A stretch of DNA of 44,575 nt from Thermoprotei archaeon (GCA_003650815.1 QMSB01000004.1:1-44575); one strand, 5' to 3'; positions 1-7,399 are shown, numbered from the stretch's first letter. Numbers and translations: made by a program. The notes: generated by a model not told the origin, from the letters alone.

Positions 1-76
1 AGACAAGATAGAGTCGAAGAAATATTACTAGATACCTCTATTCTCATATAGAATTTATTAAAAAACTTTCACTAAG

Positions 77-136
77 TTTAGTCAGCGAGGGTGATATTCA
101 TCATTAGTCAGACCGCTGAACGGGTCATCACTCTAC
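77..136 (-). ncRNA. Box C/D guide sRNA
   Basis: Read on the minus strand, the stretch has all four boxes in archaeal order and spacing: box C GTGATGA (125-131), a 13-nt guide, box D' CTGA (108-111), a 3-nt spacer, box C' ATGATGA (98-104), a 12-nt guide and box D CTGA (82-85). A 3-bp TAG/CTA terminal stem closes it. Such RNAs direct 2'-O-methylation of the target nucleotide paired to the fifth guide base upstream of D or D'. The D' guide would pair with ACCGCUGAACGGG and the D guide with CGAGGGUGAUAU. Targets were not searched; ACCGCUGAA resembles, from memory, a conserved 23S rRNA segment. No clear dedicated promoter is seen, so it may be processed or transcribed from an AT-rich stretch near 158-170. 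Confidence 0.8.
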
Positions 137-143
137 TATATTG

Positions 144-152
144 TAATATATT
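144..152 (+). promoter_or_regulatory. TATA-like box of the 174 ORF
   Basis: The sequence taatatatt is centred about 26 nt upstream of the GTG at 174, the usual distance for an archaeal TATA box feeding a leaderless mRNA. No Shine-Dalgarno sequence precedes the GTG, which agrees with leaderless initiation. Confidence 0.45.
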
Positions 153-173
153 GGACTCACTTATTTTCTCTAC

Positions 174-392
174 GTGAAGCGGATAGTCAAAGTAGGGCCT
201 CAGAGGACTCCTGACGGATACTTTATTGCAGTCGCTCCTCCAGAGGCTAAGTCGTATTTAAATGATTTCTCAAATATTGAAGTCGAGGAAATGGGGACAG
301 AAGTCATTATAAAGAGCCGAAGCAGAAGTACTTTAAAGAAAATTATTCTCGAATTGAAATCTAAGGGCTTTTACATCGAAGGACACCTATAG
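174..392 (+). CDS. Small hypothetical protein, 72 aa
   Basis: I do not recognise this family. The protein is basic, without membrane segments, and predicted by eye as alternating beta and alpha segments: a strand-rich first half, an IEVEEMGTEVIIKSRS strand pair and a C-terminal helix (STLKKIILELKSKG). The pattern resembles a small ferredoxin-like or KH-like fold, but no motif fixes a function. It starts at GTG with a TATA-like box about 26 nt upstream. It stands alone, with 250 nt of sequence without a clear gene downstream. Confidence 0.6.
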   Translation: MKRIVKVGPQRTPDGYFIAVAPPEAKSYLNDFSNIEVEEMGTEVIIKSRSRSTLKKIILELKSKGFYIEGHL

Positions 393-644
393 TAATCCTC
401 TCTTTTAGCCTAAAGCCCTACTAATTCTTCATGTCTGCCTAGGAGTCTCAGGTAGTTGTTCTCAAGGAGATTCTCTTCCTTAGAGACTACATCAATGTTA
501 GCTAAAACTAGAACTCCCTATTACTGTCTTTATTGACGTTAGCAGAAAACGGATTATAATATGAAAGAGGAAGCCGTCTTTACGTCATATAACCTTTTGA
601 AAATCTGAATTAAAGCTTAATATGTCATTTAGTCTATTTAATTT

Positions 645-1421
645 ATGCCTTATATAAGTGAGCTCACTGTTGATGAGGTTTATGATATTTTGAAGAAAAC
701 AGACACTGCTTATATTCCTGTAGGCTCCACTGAAGGTCACGGTTATCATCTGCCTATGGGTACTGACACATATATAGCTGAAGCAGTTTCTCTTCTAGCA
801 TCCGAGAAAACAGGAGGTCTCGTATATCCTTCAATACACTATTCGTTCGCTGGCGCTACTTCTGCTTTCAGGGGTACGATAACTATACCGTTAAGGCTTC
901 TCTCAGAGCTAGTTAAAGAGATAGTTAAGTGCCTCTGGGGGCAAGGCTTTAGAAAAATCTTTCTCATAAGTATTCATGGTCCAAACGAGCTCGCTCTGAA
1001 GACTGCTGTAAGAGAGCTTTATGAGTACGACGAAGTCTTAGCAGTATACTTTAACCCATATACGGTGATCAGAGAAGAAGTGTTGAAAGAAGGATTTGAT
1101 GAAGCATGGCTTGAAGCCTCTATTCTCTACGCTGCACTCAAAGTTCTAGGTAAAGATCATCTCACCGAGAAGTATCTTAAGAAGGTATCTGAAGAGAAAA
1201 TAATTCACGTTCCTGGGCTAAGCGAAATAACTAGAAAGGGTGGATACACTGGTTTTAGGTACACTGACTTTACTCAGCATATGCCCTGGCGACAGAATAT
1301 TAATTCTGAAAGAGGCTTGAAGCTACTAAAAGAAGCCGCAAATACACTAGCCGAGCTATCGATTTCGCTAGAAAAATACATAAATTATTTAAAAGAAAAG
1401 GGCTTTAAATACTATGTTTAA
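645..1421 (+). CDS. Creatininase-family amidohydrolase
   Basis: The 258-aa protein has the length and fold pattern of the creatininase/creatinine amidohydrolase family (cyclic amide hydrolases, also FAPy deformylase in F420/riboflavin-related routes). The metal-binding signature is clear near the N-terminus: E30, H32, H35 and D41 within STEGHGYHLPMGTDT. The usual second motif NGHGGN is changed to SIHGPNE near residue 110, so the substrate may differ from creatinine. AT-rich sequence precedes the ATG. It is monocistronic as far as can be seen. Family is fairly sure; the substrate is unknown. Confidence 0.85.
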   Translation: MPYISELTVDEVYDILKKTDTAYIPVGSTEGHGYHLPMGTDTYIAEAVSLLASEKTGGLVYPSIHYSFAGATSAFRGTITIPLRLLSELVKEIVKCLWGQGFRKIFLISIHGPNELALKTAVRELYEYDEVLAVYFNPYTVIREEVLKEGFDEAWLEASILYAALKVLGKDHLTEKYLKKVSEEKIIHVPGLSEITRKGGYTGFRYTDFTQHMPWRQNINSERGLKLLKEAANTLAELSISLEKYINYLKEKGFKYYV

Positions 1422-1434
1422 ATACTATCACTGG

Positions 1435-1689
1435 CTATACTTTGTCGTATACTGATGGATTCCAGTCACGTACCTCATATTCTTCTTTTTCTTCTTTCTT
1501 CAGTATTATCTTGAAGGGCGGCAGGTTATGCATGAGCACTACACCCGGACCCATTATATTACCCGGCATAAGCAGTGCGCCGACTCCAGTACGAGAGTAG
1601 TCTCCTAGCATTCTCCCATGGGAGACACTTAGAGTACAAGTGAGATGCCCAGACCCCAGCTTAGGGGCCAGGCGGGTTGATAATAGCAT
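1435..1689 (-). pseudogene. Remnant of a GlmU-type hexapeptide nucleotidyltransferase C-terminus
   Basis: The 84-codon open frame contains GDYSRTGVGALLMPG followed by GPGVVL and LPPFK, which matches the end of the left-handed beta-helix domain of archaeal sugar-1-phosphate nucleotidyltransferases/acetyltransferases. The catalytic nucleotidyltransferase domain (over 300 residues) is absent, and the hexapeptide part looks shortened between MPG and GPGV. The first 25 residues do not look like this family. It is convergent with the creatininase gene. I infer a decayed gene rather than a working protein; a short functional acyltransferase is the less likely alternative. Confidence 0.5.
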
Positions 1690-1755
1690 TAAGTAAACAT
1701 TACACTAGCAATACTCAGTACTTTAACAGAAAACCATTAATATTTATTGGTTTAA

Positions 1756-1902
1756 ATGAAATATAATGCAGCATACAATATTTTAAGAAAGTATAGCGAC
1801 GTGAAATTGAGTGAAAAAGAGTTGAAGAGACTTCTTAATAGTCCTACAGCAGCATACGCATATTTGATTAAAGAACAGAAGTGGTTGAAAGAAAATATTT
1901 AG
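1756..1902 (+). CDS. Small hypothetical protein, 48 aa
   Basis: This ORF is too short for the track. Starting at ATG 1756 it encodes a Lys/Glu-rich helical peptide containing KLSEKELKRLL and a second helix ending KWLKENI. An in-frame GTG at 1801 is an alternative start. An AT-rich TATA-like run lies at 1736-1745, too near the ATG for a standard leaderless start. It is followed directly by the GC-rich structured stretch. No family is recognised, and it may not be translated. Confidence 0.35.
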   Translation: MKYNAAYNILRKYSDVKLSEKELKRLLNSPTAAYAYLIKEQKWLKENI

Positions 1903-2045
1903 TTTCTTTACCCCGAAAAGGGAACACCCCACTAGCCCTTTCGGTCACCTGACCGAGGGGTAACCCGCTTGACCCCCCAGGTCACGATGAAAGGCCAGCC
2001 AGCCTAGAGCTAAAAGGGAGTCTCAAAAGTGAGATGTGCTCGGAA
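1903..2045. ncRNA. GC-rich structured stretch, candidate ncRNA or leader
   Basis: In an AT-rich neighbourhood this stretch is strikingly GC-rich and holds three hairpins: a 10-bp stem pairing 1937-1946 with 1951-1960 around loop ACCT, a 5-bp stem 1970-1974/1980-1984, and a 5-bp stem 2021-2025/2030-2034. GC-rich islands in AT-rich hyperthermophiles often mark structured RNA. I could not match it to tRNA, 5S, SRP RNA or the RNase P core, and no clean C/D box set is present. It could be an independent RNA on either strand, or a terminator or leader before the kinase gene. The strand is undecided. Confidence 0.4.
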
Positions 2046-2086
2046 ATGTAGAAGGTTATTTAATGTTTTAAAGAGTAATAGTGTTG

Positions 2087-3040
2087 ATGAAAGTGGAGGT
2101 CTACGGTTTAGGCGAAGTACTAGTAGATATCATTCCTGAGGAGCCGGGTAAATATCGTGAAGGAACTAAGCTTACTGTACATTTTGGTGGAGCGCCAGCA
2201 AACACTATCATAGGTGTTTCTAGACTAGGGCATAAAGCAGGTTTGATAGCTGCTGTAGGCGAGGATCTTTTCGGAGAATTTATCCTAAGTACGCTTGAGA
2301 GAGAAGGAGTTTACACTAAGTGGGTTAAAGTCAAGAAGGCTAGAACGAGTTTAGCGTTTGTTGTGCTCGAGGAAGGTGGTGAGCGGTCGTTTTTCTTCTA
2401 CAGAAAGCCTTGGGTTGAGACAGCTGACACTATGCTTAAGCTATCTGATGTTGATTTAGATGACGTATTAAAGGCTAAAGTAGTGCATGTGTCTGGTGTT
2501 TCTACAGCATATGCTCCTCTAAGCGACACTGTTTTCGAAATAATGAGGGCTGCATATGAAAATGGTCTTGAAGCATCATTTGACCCTAACTATAGACCTG
2601 ATATCTGGGGATCTGGTGAGAGAGCTCTAAAAACTTTTGATAAGTATTTAAAGTATACTACTTTGCTTACAATGGGTTTAGATGAACTTACAAGCTTGTT
2701 CAATACATCAGATTACAGGAAAGTATCAGAAGAAGTCTTAGAAAAATATCCCTCGCTGAAGTGGGTTGCTGTAAGACTCGGAGCTAGAGGAGCATATGTT
2801 AAAACAAGGGAAACAGAAGTCTACCAGCCTGCTTTCAGAGTGAAGGCAGTAGACACTACTGGAGCAGGAGATGCTTGGACAGCAGGTTTCATAGTATTTC
2901 ATGTGCTTGAGGGGAGAGATCTAGAGACTTCTGTGAAGATAGCTAATGCTGTTGGAGCACTTACTTGCACAAAATACGGGGCTACGACAGCTCTGCCTAC
3001 GAGAACAGAGCTAGAAGAGTTTCTTAAGTCGCGTGACTAG
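2087..3040 (+). CDS. PfkB-family sugar kinase, fructokinase-like
   Basis: This enzyme would transfer phosphate from ATP to a sugar in the cytoplasm. Both PfkB signatures are present: GGAPANTIIGVSRLG near residue 35 and DTTGAGDAWTAGF near residue 255, the latter holding the anion hole and catalytic Asp. The segments TSLAFVVLEEGGERSFFFYR and FDPNYRP are typical of fructokinases within the family. About 317 aa is the normal length. The track starts at GTG 2081, but ATG 2087 lies 26 nt from the TATA-like ttatttaat and is preferred. Substrate by homology only; ribokinase or KDG kinase activity is possible. Confidence 0.85.
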   Translation: MKVEVYGLGEVLVDIIPEEPGKYREGTKLTVHFGGAPANTIIGVSRLGHKAGLIAAVGEDLFGEFILSTLEREGVYTKWVKVKKARTSLAFVVLEEGGERSFFFYRKPWVETADTMLKLSDVDLDDVLKAKVVHVSGVSTAYAPLSDTVFEIMRAAYENGLEASFDPNYRPDIWGSGERALKTFDKYLKYTTLLTMGLDELTSLFNTSDYRKVSEEVLEKYPSLKWVAVRLGARGAYVKTRETEVYQPAFRVKAVDTTGAGDAWTAGFIVFHVLEGRDLETSVKIANAVGALTCTKYGATTALPTRTELEEFLKSRD

Positions 3041-3077
3041 CTATTTAAACTAATATTATGTTATTTTAGCGATCTGA

Positions 3078-4136
3078 ATGATAGTATCTTGGTTTAATAC
3101 ACGTACTGCTTTTGAGAGAGGCGTCGAGAAGGTAATTAAGGAGCTGAATGATCTCAGAGTAGAGAAAGTCTTTCCAATAATAGTGGACGGCTCAGGGTCT
3201 CTCTACGATAGTATTCTCTACGATAAGGGAAGAAGTATCATTGGGGACGAGAAGCTGAAAGAGCTTTTCGATAAACTGCATAAGGCTGGAATAGAAGTTC
3301 ATCCGTGGATAGTTTCTCTTAATAGGCCTCATCCAGACTTTGTATCTAGACATAGAGACTGGTATGTAGTGAACAGGAACGGAGTGAGCTGTGTAGACAA
3401 GCCGCCTTACGTGGATCACTACAAGTGGTTATGTCCTTCGAGAGAAACTACGAGAAGATTTCTCGCAGAAACGGCTCTTGAAATAGTTTCTAAGTTCGAC
3501 GTTGAGGGTGTGCACTTAGACTACATTAGATTACCCGATGTAATTTTACCGATTCACTTCAGGAAGAGATATAAGCTACCTTTAGAGGCTAAGATATTGC
3601 CAGAATACGACTACTGTTACTGTAGCGTATGTAGGCAGAAGTATAAGGAGGAAACAGGAATAGATCCTATCGAGATAAAGTATTCTGACAAAATAAACTA
3701 TGAAAGATGGTTTAAGTGGAGAGCAAGGCAGGTATCTAGTGTAGTCGAGGAAGTCTACAAGAGTCTCAAGAAATATGATAGTGAACTAAAGCTTTCAGCA
3801 GCAGTATTTCCGACACCACTTATAGCATACAGATATGTTTTCCAGCAGTGGGCTTCCTGGAAAATAGACTTCCTGTGCCCCATGATATACCATAAATACT
3901 ACGAGAAACCAGTCGACTGGATACTAGAAGCTTCACTAGAATGTGTAGCTACAGGACGAGAAATATATGCAGGTATACACGCATACATGCTTGAAGAAAA
4001 AGAGGACGCGATGAAGGCTGTCAAACTAGCCCTTGAAAGCGGAGCAGACGGAGTGTGCTTCTTCCTCTACCCATTCCCTTATGAAAAACAAGTAGAGTAT
4101 TTCAAAGAGGCTGTAAGAAAATATACAGCTACTTAA
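3078..4136 (+). CDS. GHL10/DUF187-type glycoside hydrolase-like protein
   Basis: The 352-aa protein has the TIM-barrel features of the GHL10 family: GIEVHPWIVS, the hallmark FDVEGVHLDYIRLP strand with an acidic candidate catalytic residue, and a late CPMIYHKYY strand. The insert CYCSVCRQKYKEETGIDP, with its Cys cluster, is common in such barrels. No signal peptide is seen, so it is probably cytoplasmic. A TATA-like atttaaact lies about 30 nt before the ATG. It follows the sugar kinase by 37 nt, hinting at carbohydrate use. The 3' end overlaps the convergent CBS gene by 8 nt. The substrate is unknown. Confidence 0.75.
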   Translation: MIVSWFNTRTAFERGVEKVIKELNDLRVEKVFPIIVDGSGSLYDSILYDKGRSIIGDEKLKELFDKLHKAGIEVHPWIVSLNRPHPDFVSRHRDWYVVNRNGVSCVDKPPYVDHYKWLCPSRETTRRFLAETALEIVSKFDVEGVHLDYIRLPDVILPIHFRKRYKLPLEAKILPEYDYCYCSVCRQKYKEETGIDPIEIKYSDKINYERWFKWRARQVSSVVEEVYKSLKKYDSELKLSAAVFPTPLIAYRYVFQQWASWKIDFLCPMIYHKYYEKPVDWILEASLECVATGREIYAGIHAYMLEEKEDAMKAVKLALESGADGVCFFLYPFPYEKQVEYFKEAVRKYTAT

Positions 4137-4980
4137 CTCTAGCTGTAATAGCTCTAACGATATCTGTCTTAGTAACTATTCCTACTAAATCTTCTTTTTC
4201 ATTAACTACAGGTAAGCCGCTGATACCGTGATGTATCATAAGTCTAGCAGCTGAAACCAAGTCTTCGTTATCCCTCACTGTAATGGGATCAGGAGTCATT
4301 AAGTCTTCTGCAAGCGGTATTAGCGGAACCTTAACAACACCTCGTCTACCTCTTTCTCTGATATACTTAGCTTTTCTAAGATGATACTCTCTCATTATGA
4401 ACGGAGAAGAGAAAGTTACATCTCTTATAGTTATTATTCCTACGGGTTTTCTTTTTTCAACAACAACGATCCTAGAAATATTGTATCGAGCTAGCAGGTC
4501 TATTACTTTCATAGCCGAGTGATAGGGCTTGACTGTCACGACATTCTCTGTCATAAATTCTCTCACTAAAGCCAGTCCAGCACATTTATCCTTGTAGAAA
4601 TTACATAGATCAGTTTTAGTCAGGATCCCCTCTAAGGTCTCGTCTTCAGGGTCGAGAACTACTAGAGAGCTTATGGCTTTATTCACCATGGTTCTCGCAG
4701 CGTCAACTAGAGATTCGTCTGGATAGGTCGTGATAATGTTCTTTGTCATAACGTCTTTGACTAGTACCTCGTCTATGTCGTGTTCATTTTCTATACCTTC
4801 TAAGATTACTCGGGCAAAATCTTTTTGAGTGAATATTCCAATAGGCTTACTGTCTTCAATAACAATCACTCTATTGACGTTATATCTTAACATGAGTTTT
4901 CTAACATGAATTAAGGAATCGTTAGGGTGTACGACAACAGGGTCTAGTGTCATATAGTCTTTAACATAGTATCTCGTCAT
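4129..4980 (-). CDS. Four-CBS-domain protein
   Basis: Four CBS motifs fill the 283 residues, making two Bateman modules. Each repeat opens with a variant of DYMTLDPVVV, DVMTKNI, EFMTENVVTV or DLMTPDPITV and closes with GI(F/L/I)T..D. Such modules usually bind adenine nucleotides or S-adenosylmethionine and control a partner. No catalytic or DNA-binding domain is attached. It is divergent from the ArsR/bactofilin operon, with a 150-nt shared intergenic region. The partner and ligand are not known. Confidence 0.85.
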   Translation of the reverse strand: MTRYYVKDYMTLDPVVVHPNDSLIHVRKLMLRYNVNRVIVIEDSKPIGIFTQKDFARVILEGIENEHDIDEVLVKDVMTKNIITTYPDESLVDAARTMVNKAISSLVVLDPEDETLEGILTKTDLCNFYKDKCAGLALVREFMTENVVTVKPYHSAMKVIDLLARYNISRIVVVEKRKPVGIITIRDVTFSSPFIMREYHLRKAKYIRERGRRGVVKVPLIPLAEDLMTPDPITVRDNEDLVSAARLMIHHGISGLPVVNEKEDLVGIVTKTDIVRAITARVK

Positions 4981-5088
4981 AGCTTCTCTATTTATCTAAC
5001 TTCTGCAGGCTAATAAAATACTCTTTCTATTTAAAAATACCAATTATCATAGTAATATTTTAGTGAAAAGTATAGAAAAATTTATATA

Positions 5089-5112
5089 AGGTATATAATT
5101 GATTATATACCT
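5089..5112. promoter_or_regulatory. Perfect palindromic operator overlapping a TATA box
   Basis: AGGTATATAAT and its exact reverse complement ATTATATACCT are separated by TG, an 11-bp perfect inverted repeat. The right arm contains attatatac at -29 to -21 from the GTG at 5131, where a leaderless transcript's TATA box should lie. A dimeric ArsR-type regulator encoded immediately downstream is the obvious candidate to bind here and block TBP, giving autoregulation of the operon. This is inference from position and symmetry. Confidence 0.65.
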
Positions 5113-5130
5113 AGAAGATAAATATTATAG

Positions 5131-5472
5131 GTGAAGCGTATAGGTGATACATGTGTACACGAACCCAAAACTCTTTGTGAGCTCGCTAAAGCTCTCTCCA
5201 TTTTGTCAAATCCCATTCGCTTGAGGATGATAGCCATGTTAGCGGAGAAACCTATGTATATATCAGAAATAGCACGAGAACTTAAGATACCTTATCCAAT
5301 AGCACATCTTCATCTATCAGCACTAGAAAGAGCAGGATTCATTAAAGGAGAGTATAAAATGTATACAGGGAAGCGAGCATATATCAAGAAGTACTATAGG
5401 GTAGTCTCTTTTAAAATAACTATTACTCCTGATAAAATAAGAGATTTAGCTAGAGGTGAGAGCTATGAATAG
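5131..5472 (+). CDS. ArsR-type winged-helix transcriptional regulator
   Basis: The 113-aa protein carries an ArsR-like winged helix across its centre: LSNPIRLRMIAMLAEKP, then the helix-turn-helix ISEIARELKIPYPIAHLHLS and the wing region up to VVSFKITITP. A Cys is present in the N-terminal tail, but no clear metal-site motif is seen, so the signal is unknown. The GTG start fits a leaderless mRNA from the TATA box inside the palindrome. The end overlaps the next gene by 8 nt with GGTGAG as its ribosome site, so it heads a four-gene operon. Confidence 0.85.
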   Translation: MKRIGDTCVHEPKTLCELAKALSILSNPIRLRMIAMLAEKPMYISEIARELKIPYPIAHLHLSALERAGFIKGEYKMYTGKRAYIKKYYRVVSFKITITPDKIRDLARGESYE

Positions 5473-5842
5473 TACTGAAGTGAAGGCGTTAATGGGCGTA
5501 GGGTTATTTGCAGCTGTTTTCGCTGTTCCCGTAGCTATGTTTTACTTCGCCGCTAGATATGGCTTAGACACGTGGATAGCGACAGCAGTTTCAGTACTAG
5601 CTATAATTGTAGGAGGAGCACTAGCTGTAGGTGCATTAGCTATCGCTTACGGCGCACTAGGTGAAGATGAAACCTATGCCAGGAGAATGTTGAGGAAGAT
5701 CAGAGAGGAATATGAGGAAAAGGAGCTAGCCTATAGTGCTCGCCAGAGGGCTATGCTTGAGGAGCTAGATGAGATAGCTGAATTGCTTAGAGAAATACGT
5801 GATTTACTCAAAGGTGAGTACGATGAGACGAGAAGGTACTGA
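5465..5842 (+). CDS. Two-TM membrane protein with C-terminal coiled coil
   Basis: I do not recognise a named family. From ATG 5465 (better than GTG 5456, because AGAGGTGAG precedes it) the 125-aa protein has two hydrophobic helices, ALMGVGLFAAVFAVPVAMFY and a second Ala/Val-rich one, forming a membrane hairpin. A charged, probably cytoplasmic coiled coil follows (residues about 70-120), with the end motif ELLREIRDLLK. That motif recurs in the next small protein. It overlaps both neighbours. I infer a membrane anchor or receptor for the downstream bactofilin-like protein. Confidence 0.7.
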   Translation: MNSTEVKALMGVGLFAAVFAVPVAMFYFAARYGLDTWIATAVSVLAIIVGGALAVGALAIAYGALGEDETYARRMLRKIREEYEEKELAYSARQRAMLEELDEIAELLREIRDLLKGEYDETRRY

Positions 5843-5975
5843 TGAGAGGAAGCTTAAGTATGCCGATTTAAGCGATAGTGAGGTAGAGGAGCTTATTATG
5901 AAGCGTCTTAGGGAAATGAAAGAGCTTTTGAGAGAGATAAGGGATCTCTTAAAGGAGGCTGGGGGATATGAGTGA
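5823..5975 (+). CDS. 50-aa coiled-coil peptide
   Basis: This ORF is below the track's cutoff. ATG 5823 lies inside the 3' end of the membrane-protein gene, preceded by AAGGTGAG as a ribosome site, and TGA 5973-5975 overlaps the start of the bactofilin-like gene at 5968. The peptide is almost entirely helical and charged, and ends in ELLREIRDLLKEAGG, near-identical to the tail of the preceding protein. This shared motif suggests hetero-oligomerisation or competition for a common partner. The overlap at both ends and the conserved motif make translation likely. Confidence 0.7.
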   Translation: MRREGTDERKLKYADLSDSEVEELIMKRLREMKELLREIRDLLKEAGGYE

Positions 5976-6780
5976 GTTATTTGATGAGTACTATACGGTT
6001 TTGAAGAGTAAGAGAGGAAGGTTGACTGCGGCGCGAAACGTAGTGTATGGGGGTGAAGTGCTTAAAGTAGCGGGTAGTCTCGTATTAAGAGAAGACACTG
6101 AAGTTTCTGTGCTGAAAGTTGCTGGGAGTTTAAAGCATATGGGCAACATTAAAGCTAAGGAGGTTAAGGTTTCGGGTAGACTAGAGGTTAAAGGATTTTT
6201 AAAGGCAGACGTAGTTAAAGTTGCTGGTTCGCTATTTGTCGGCGGAGACCTTATTGTTAATAATGTAGTTAAAGTAGCGGGGTCAGCTAAAGTGGGCGAG
6301 ACTGTTGTGGGGGGAGATGTGAAGGTAGCTGGAAGCTTAAAGACTAGTAGAATCAAGTGCTCTGTTTTTAAGTCTAGTGGAAGTATTCGTGCAGAGGATC
6401 TTTTAGCTAAGGAGGTTTACATAAGACTGCACTCGAGCGTATGTAGGATAAGTAATATTAGGGCTGATGTTATTGAAGTGAAATTACGTGAAGAAGAGGA
6501 GTGGTCTCTCGGAGAGTTTGTTGTGAGAGCTCTTAGCAGTTTTCTAGAGTGCTTTGATGTAGATTTAGAAAGAGAGGGGAGACTGTATTCTGAGAAGATA
6601 GCTGGGAGAGATGTCTACTTAGAGAACACTACATGTAGGCTTGTTGAAGGAGACTGTGTTGAGATAGGTCCAGAGTGTGATATTGATAAGGTTGTATATA
6701 AAGTGGATGTATCGGTTCATCCGTCTTCTAAAGTGAGAAAAATAAAGAAAATGACGAGTGGTCAGAGCAGCGGGGCTTAA
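5968..6780 (+). CDS. Bactofilin-like beta-helix protein
   Basis: The first 140 residues contain seven copies of a KVAGS-type motif starting at residues 33, 50, 67, 84, 102, 119 and 135, a period of about 17. That is the rung length of the right-handed beta-helix of bactofilins (polymer-forming scaffold proteins). The nucleotide sequences of the copies differ, so the repeat is kept at protein level. Residues 140-270 form a Cys-containing extension of unknown fold. No signal peptide or TM is seen, so it should be cytoplasmic. GGAGGCTGGGGGAT upstream supplies the ribosome site. It could be a related DUF4097-like adhesin-type repeat instead of a true bactofilin. Confidence 0.7.
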   Translation: MSELFDEYYTVLKSKRGRLTAARNVVYGGEVLKVAGSLVLREDTEVSVLKVAGSLKHMGNIKAKEVKVSGRLEVKGFLKADVVKVAGSLFVGGDLIVNNVVKVAGSAKVGETVVGGDVKVAGSLKTSRIKCSVFKSSGSIRAEDLLAKEVYIRLHSSVCRISNIRADVIEVKLREEEEWSLGEFVVRALSSFLECFDVDLEREGRLYSEKIAGRDVYLENTTCRLVEGDCVEIGPECDIDKVVYKVDVSVHPSSKVRKIKKMTSGQSSGA

Positions 6781-7385
6781 GGATATATTTTTTCTCCCAT
6801 TAACTTAGGGTCGTTATCGTATATTTCTTTTATATGGAAGAGGTAGACTGGTGTCTTGCTCCAATCTCTTGCTTTTCTTCCTCCATGAAAGAGATCGTGT
6901 ACCGCGTTCACGTACTTCCAGTAAATATCATTTTCGTGTATAGTTACTGTGCACCTAACTTCGTAAGTTATGTTAGGTGGTATGTAGAAGAGTATAGTTG
7001 CTTCAGGGTTTTCAAGAACATTTACCCAGGTATGCTTCTTGGCGAGTTCTATTGAGGTCAGTTTTGTAAAGTCTACTTTATCTTCGTCGTAAACTGTCTC
7101 AAGGAGTATCTTAAGAGCTGTGATTCGATCAACTCCTCTTGATAATTGTTCTAGAATAATATTTGTAGCTGTTTCTAAGTACTCTTCCTTTACTATGAAG
7201 CCTACTCCTTTAATGGAAGCATTTAGTCCTGCTGGTCCGTAAGTGGCTACAGCGGGAGTATGTCTAAGAAAGCCTATTAAAAAGTCTTCTCTAGTACTCT
7301 TTCCTTCGATTACTCTTTTTATGAGTTCTTTTCTCTCAACGAAAATATTTTTAATAAATTTGCTAGGTAGAGGCGCTTTTTCCAC
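6777..7385 (-). CDS. Hypothetical protein, possibly FMN-binding split barrel
   Basis: No firm family assignment. The 202-aa protein has a segment GPAGLNASIKGVGF, a helical middle, and beta strands ATILFYIPPNITYEVRCTVTIHEND followed by VNAVHDLFHG. This layout recalls flavin split-barrel proteins such as DUF447, which bind FMN, but no residue signature proves it. The gene lies 14 nt after the GfcR-like regulator on the same strand and is probably co-transcribed. Its 3' end overlaps the bactofilin-like gene by 4 nt. Confidence 0.5.
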   Translation of the reverse strand: MEKAPLPSKFIKNIFVERKELIKRVIEGKSTREDFLIGFLRHTPAVATYGPAGLNASIKGVGFIVKEEYLETATNIILEQLSRGVDRITALKILLETVYDEDKVDFTKLTSIELAKKHTWVNVLENPEATILFYIPPNITYEVRCTVTIHENDIYWKYVNAVHDLFHGGRKARDWSKTPVYLFHIKEIYDNDPKLMGEKIYP

Positions 7386-7399
7386 GTATATTTAATTGG

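Noticed and set aside
410-517. 36-codon open stretch on the minus strand (ANIDVVSKEENLLENNYLRLLG)
   Set aside because: It looks coding-like but has no start codon in frame, a stop just upstream and no recognised family; at best a decayed gene end.
5991-6356. 121-aa ORF antisense to the bactofilin-like gene
   Set aside because: It is a shadow of the KVAGS repeats, and its Thr/Leu/Pro-rich composition reflects the opposite strand.
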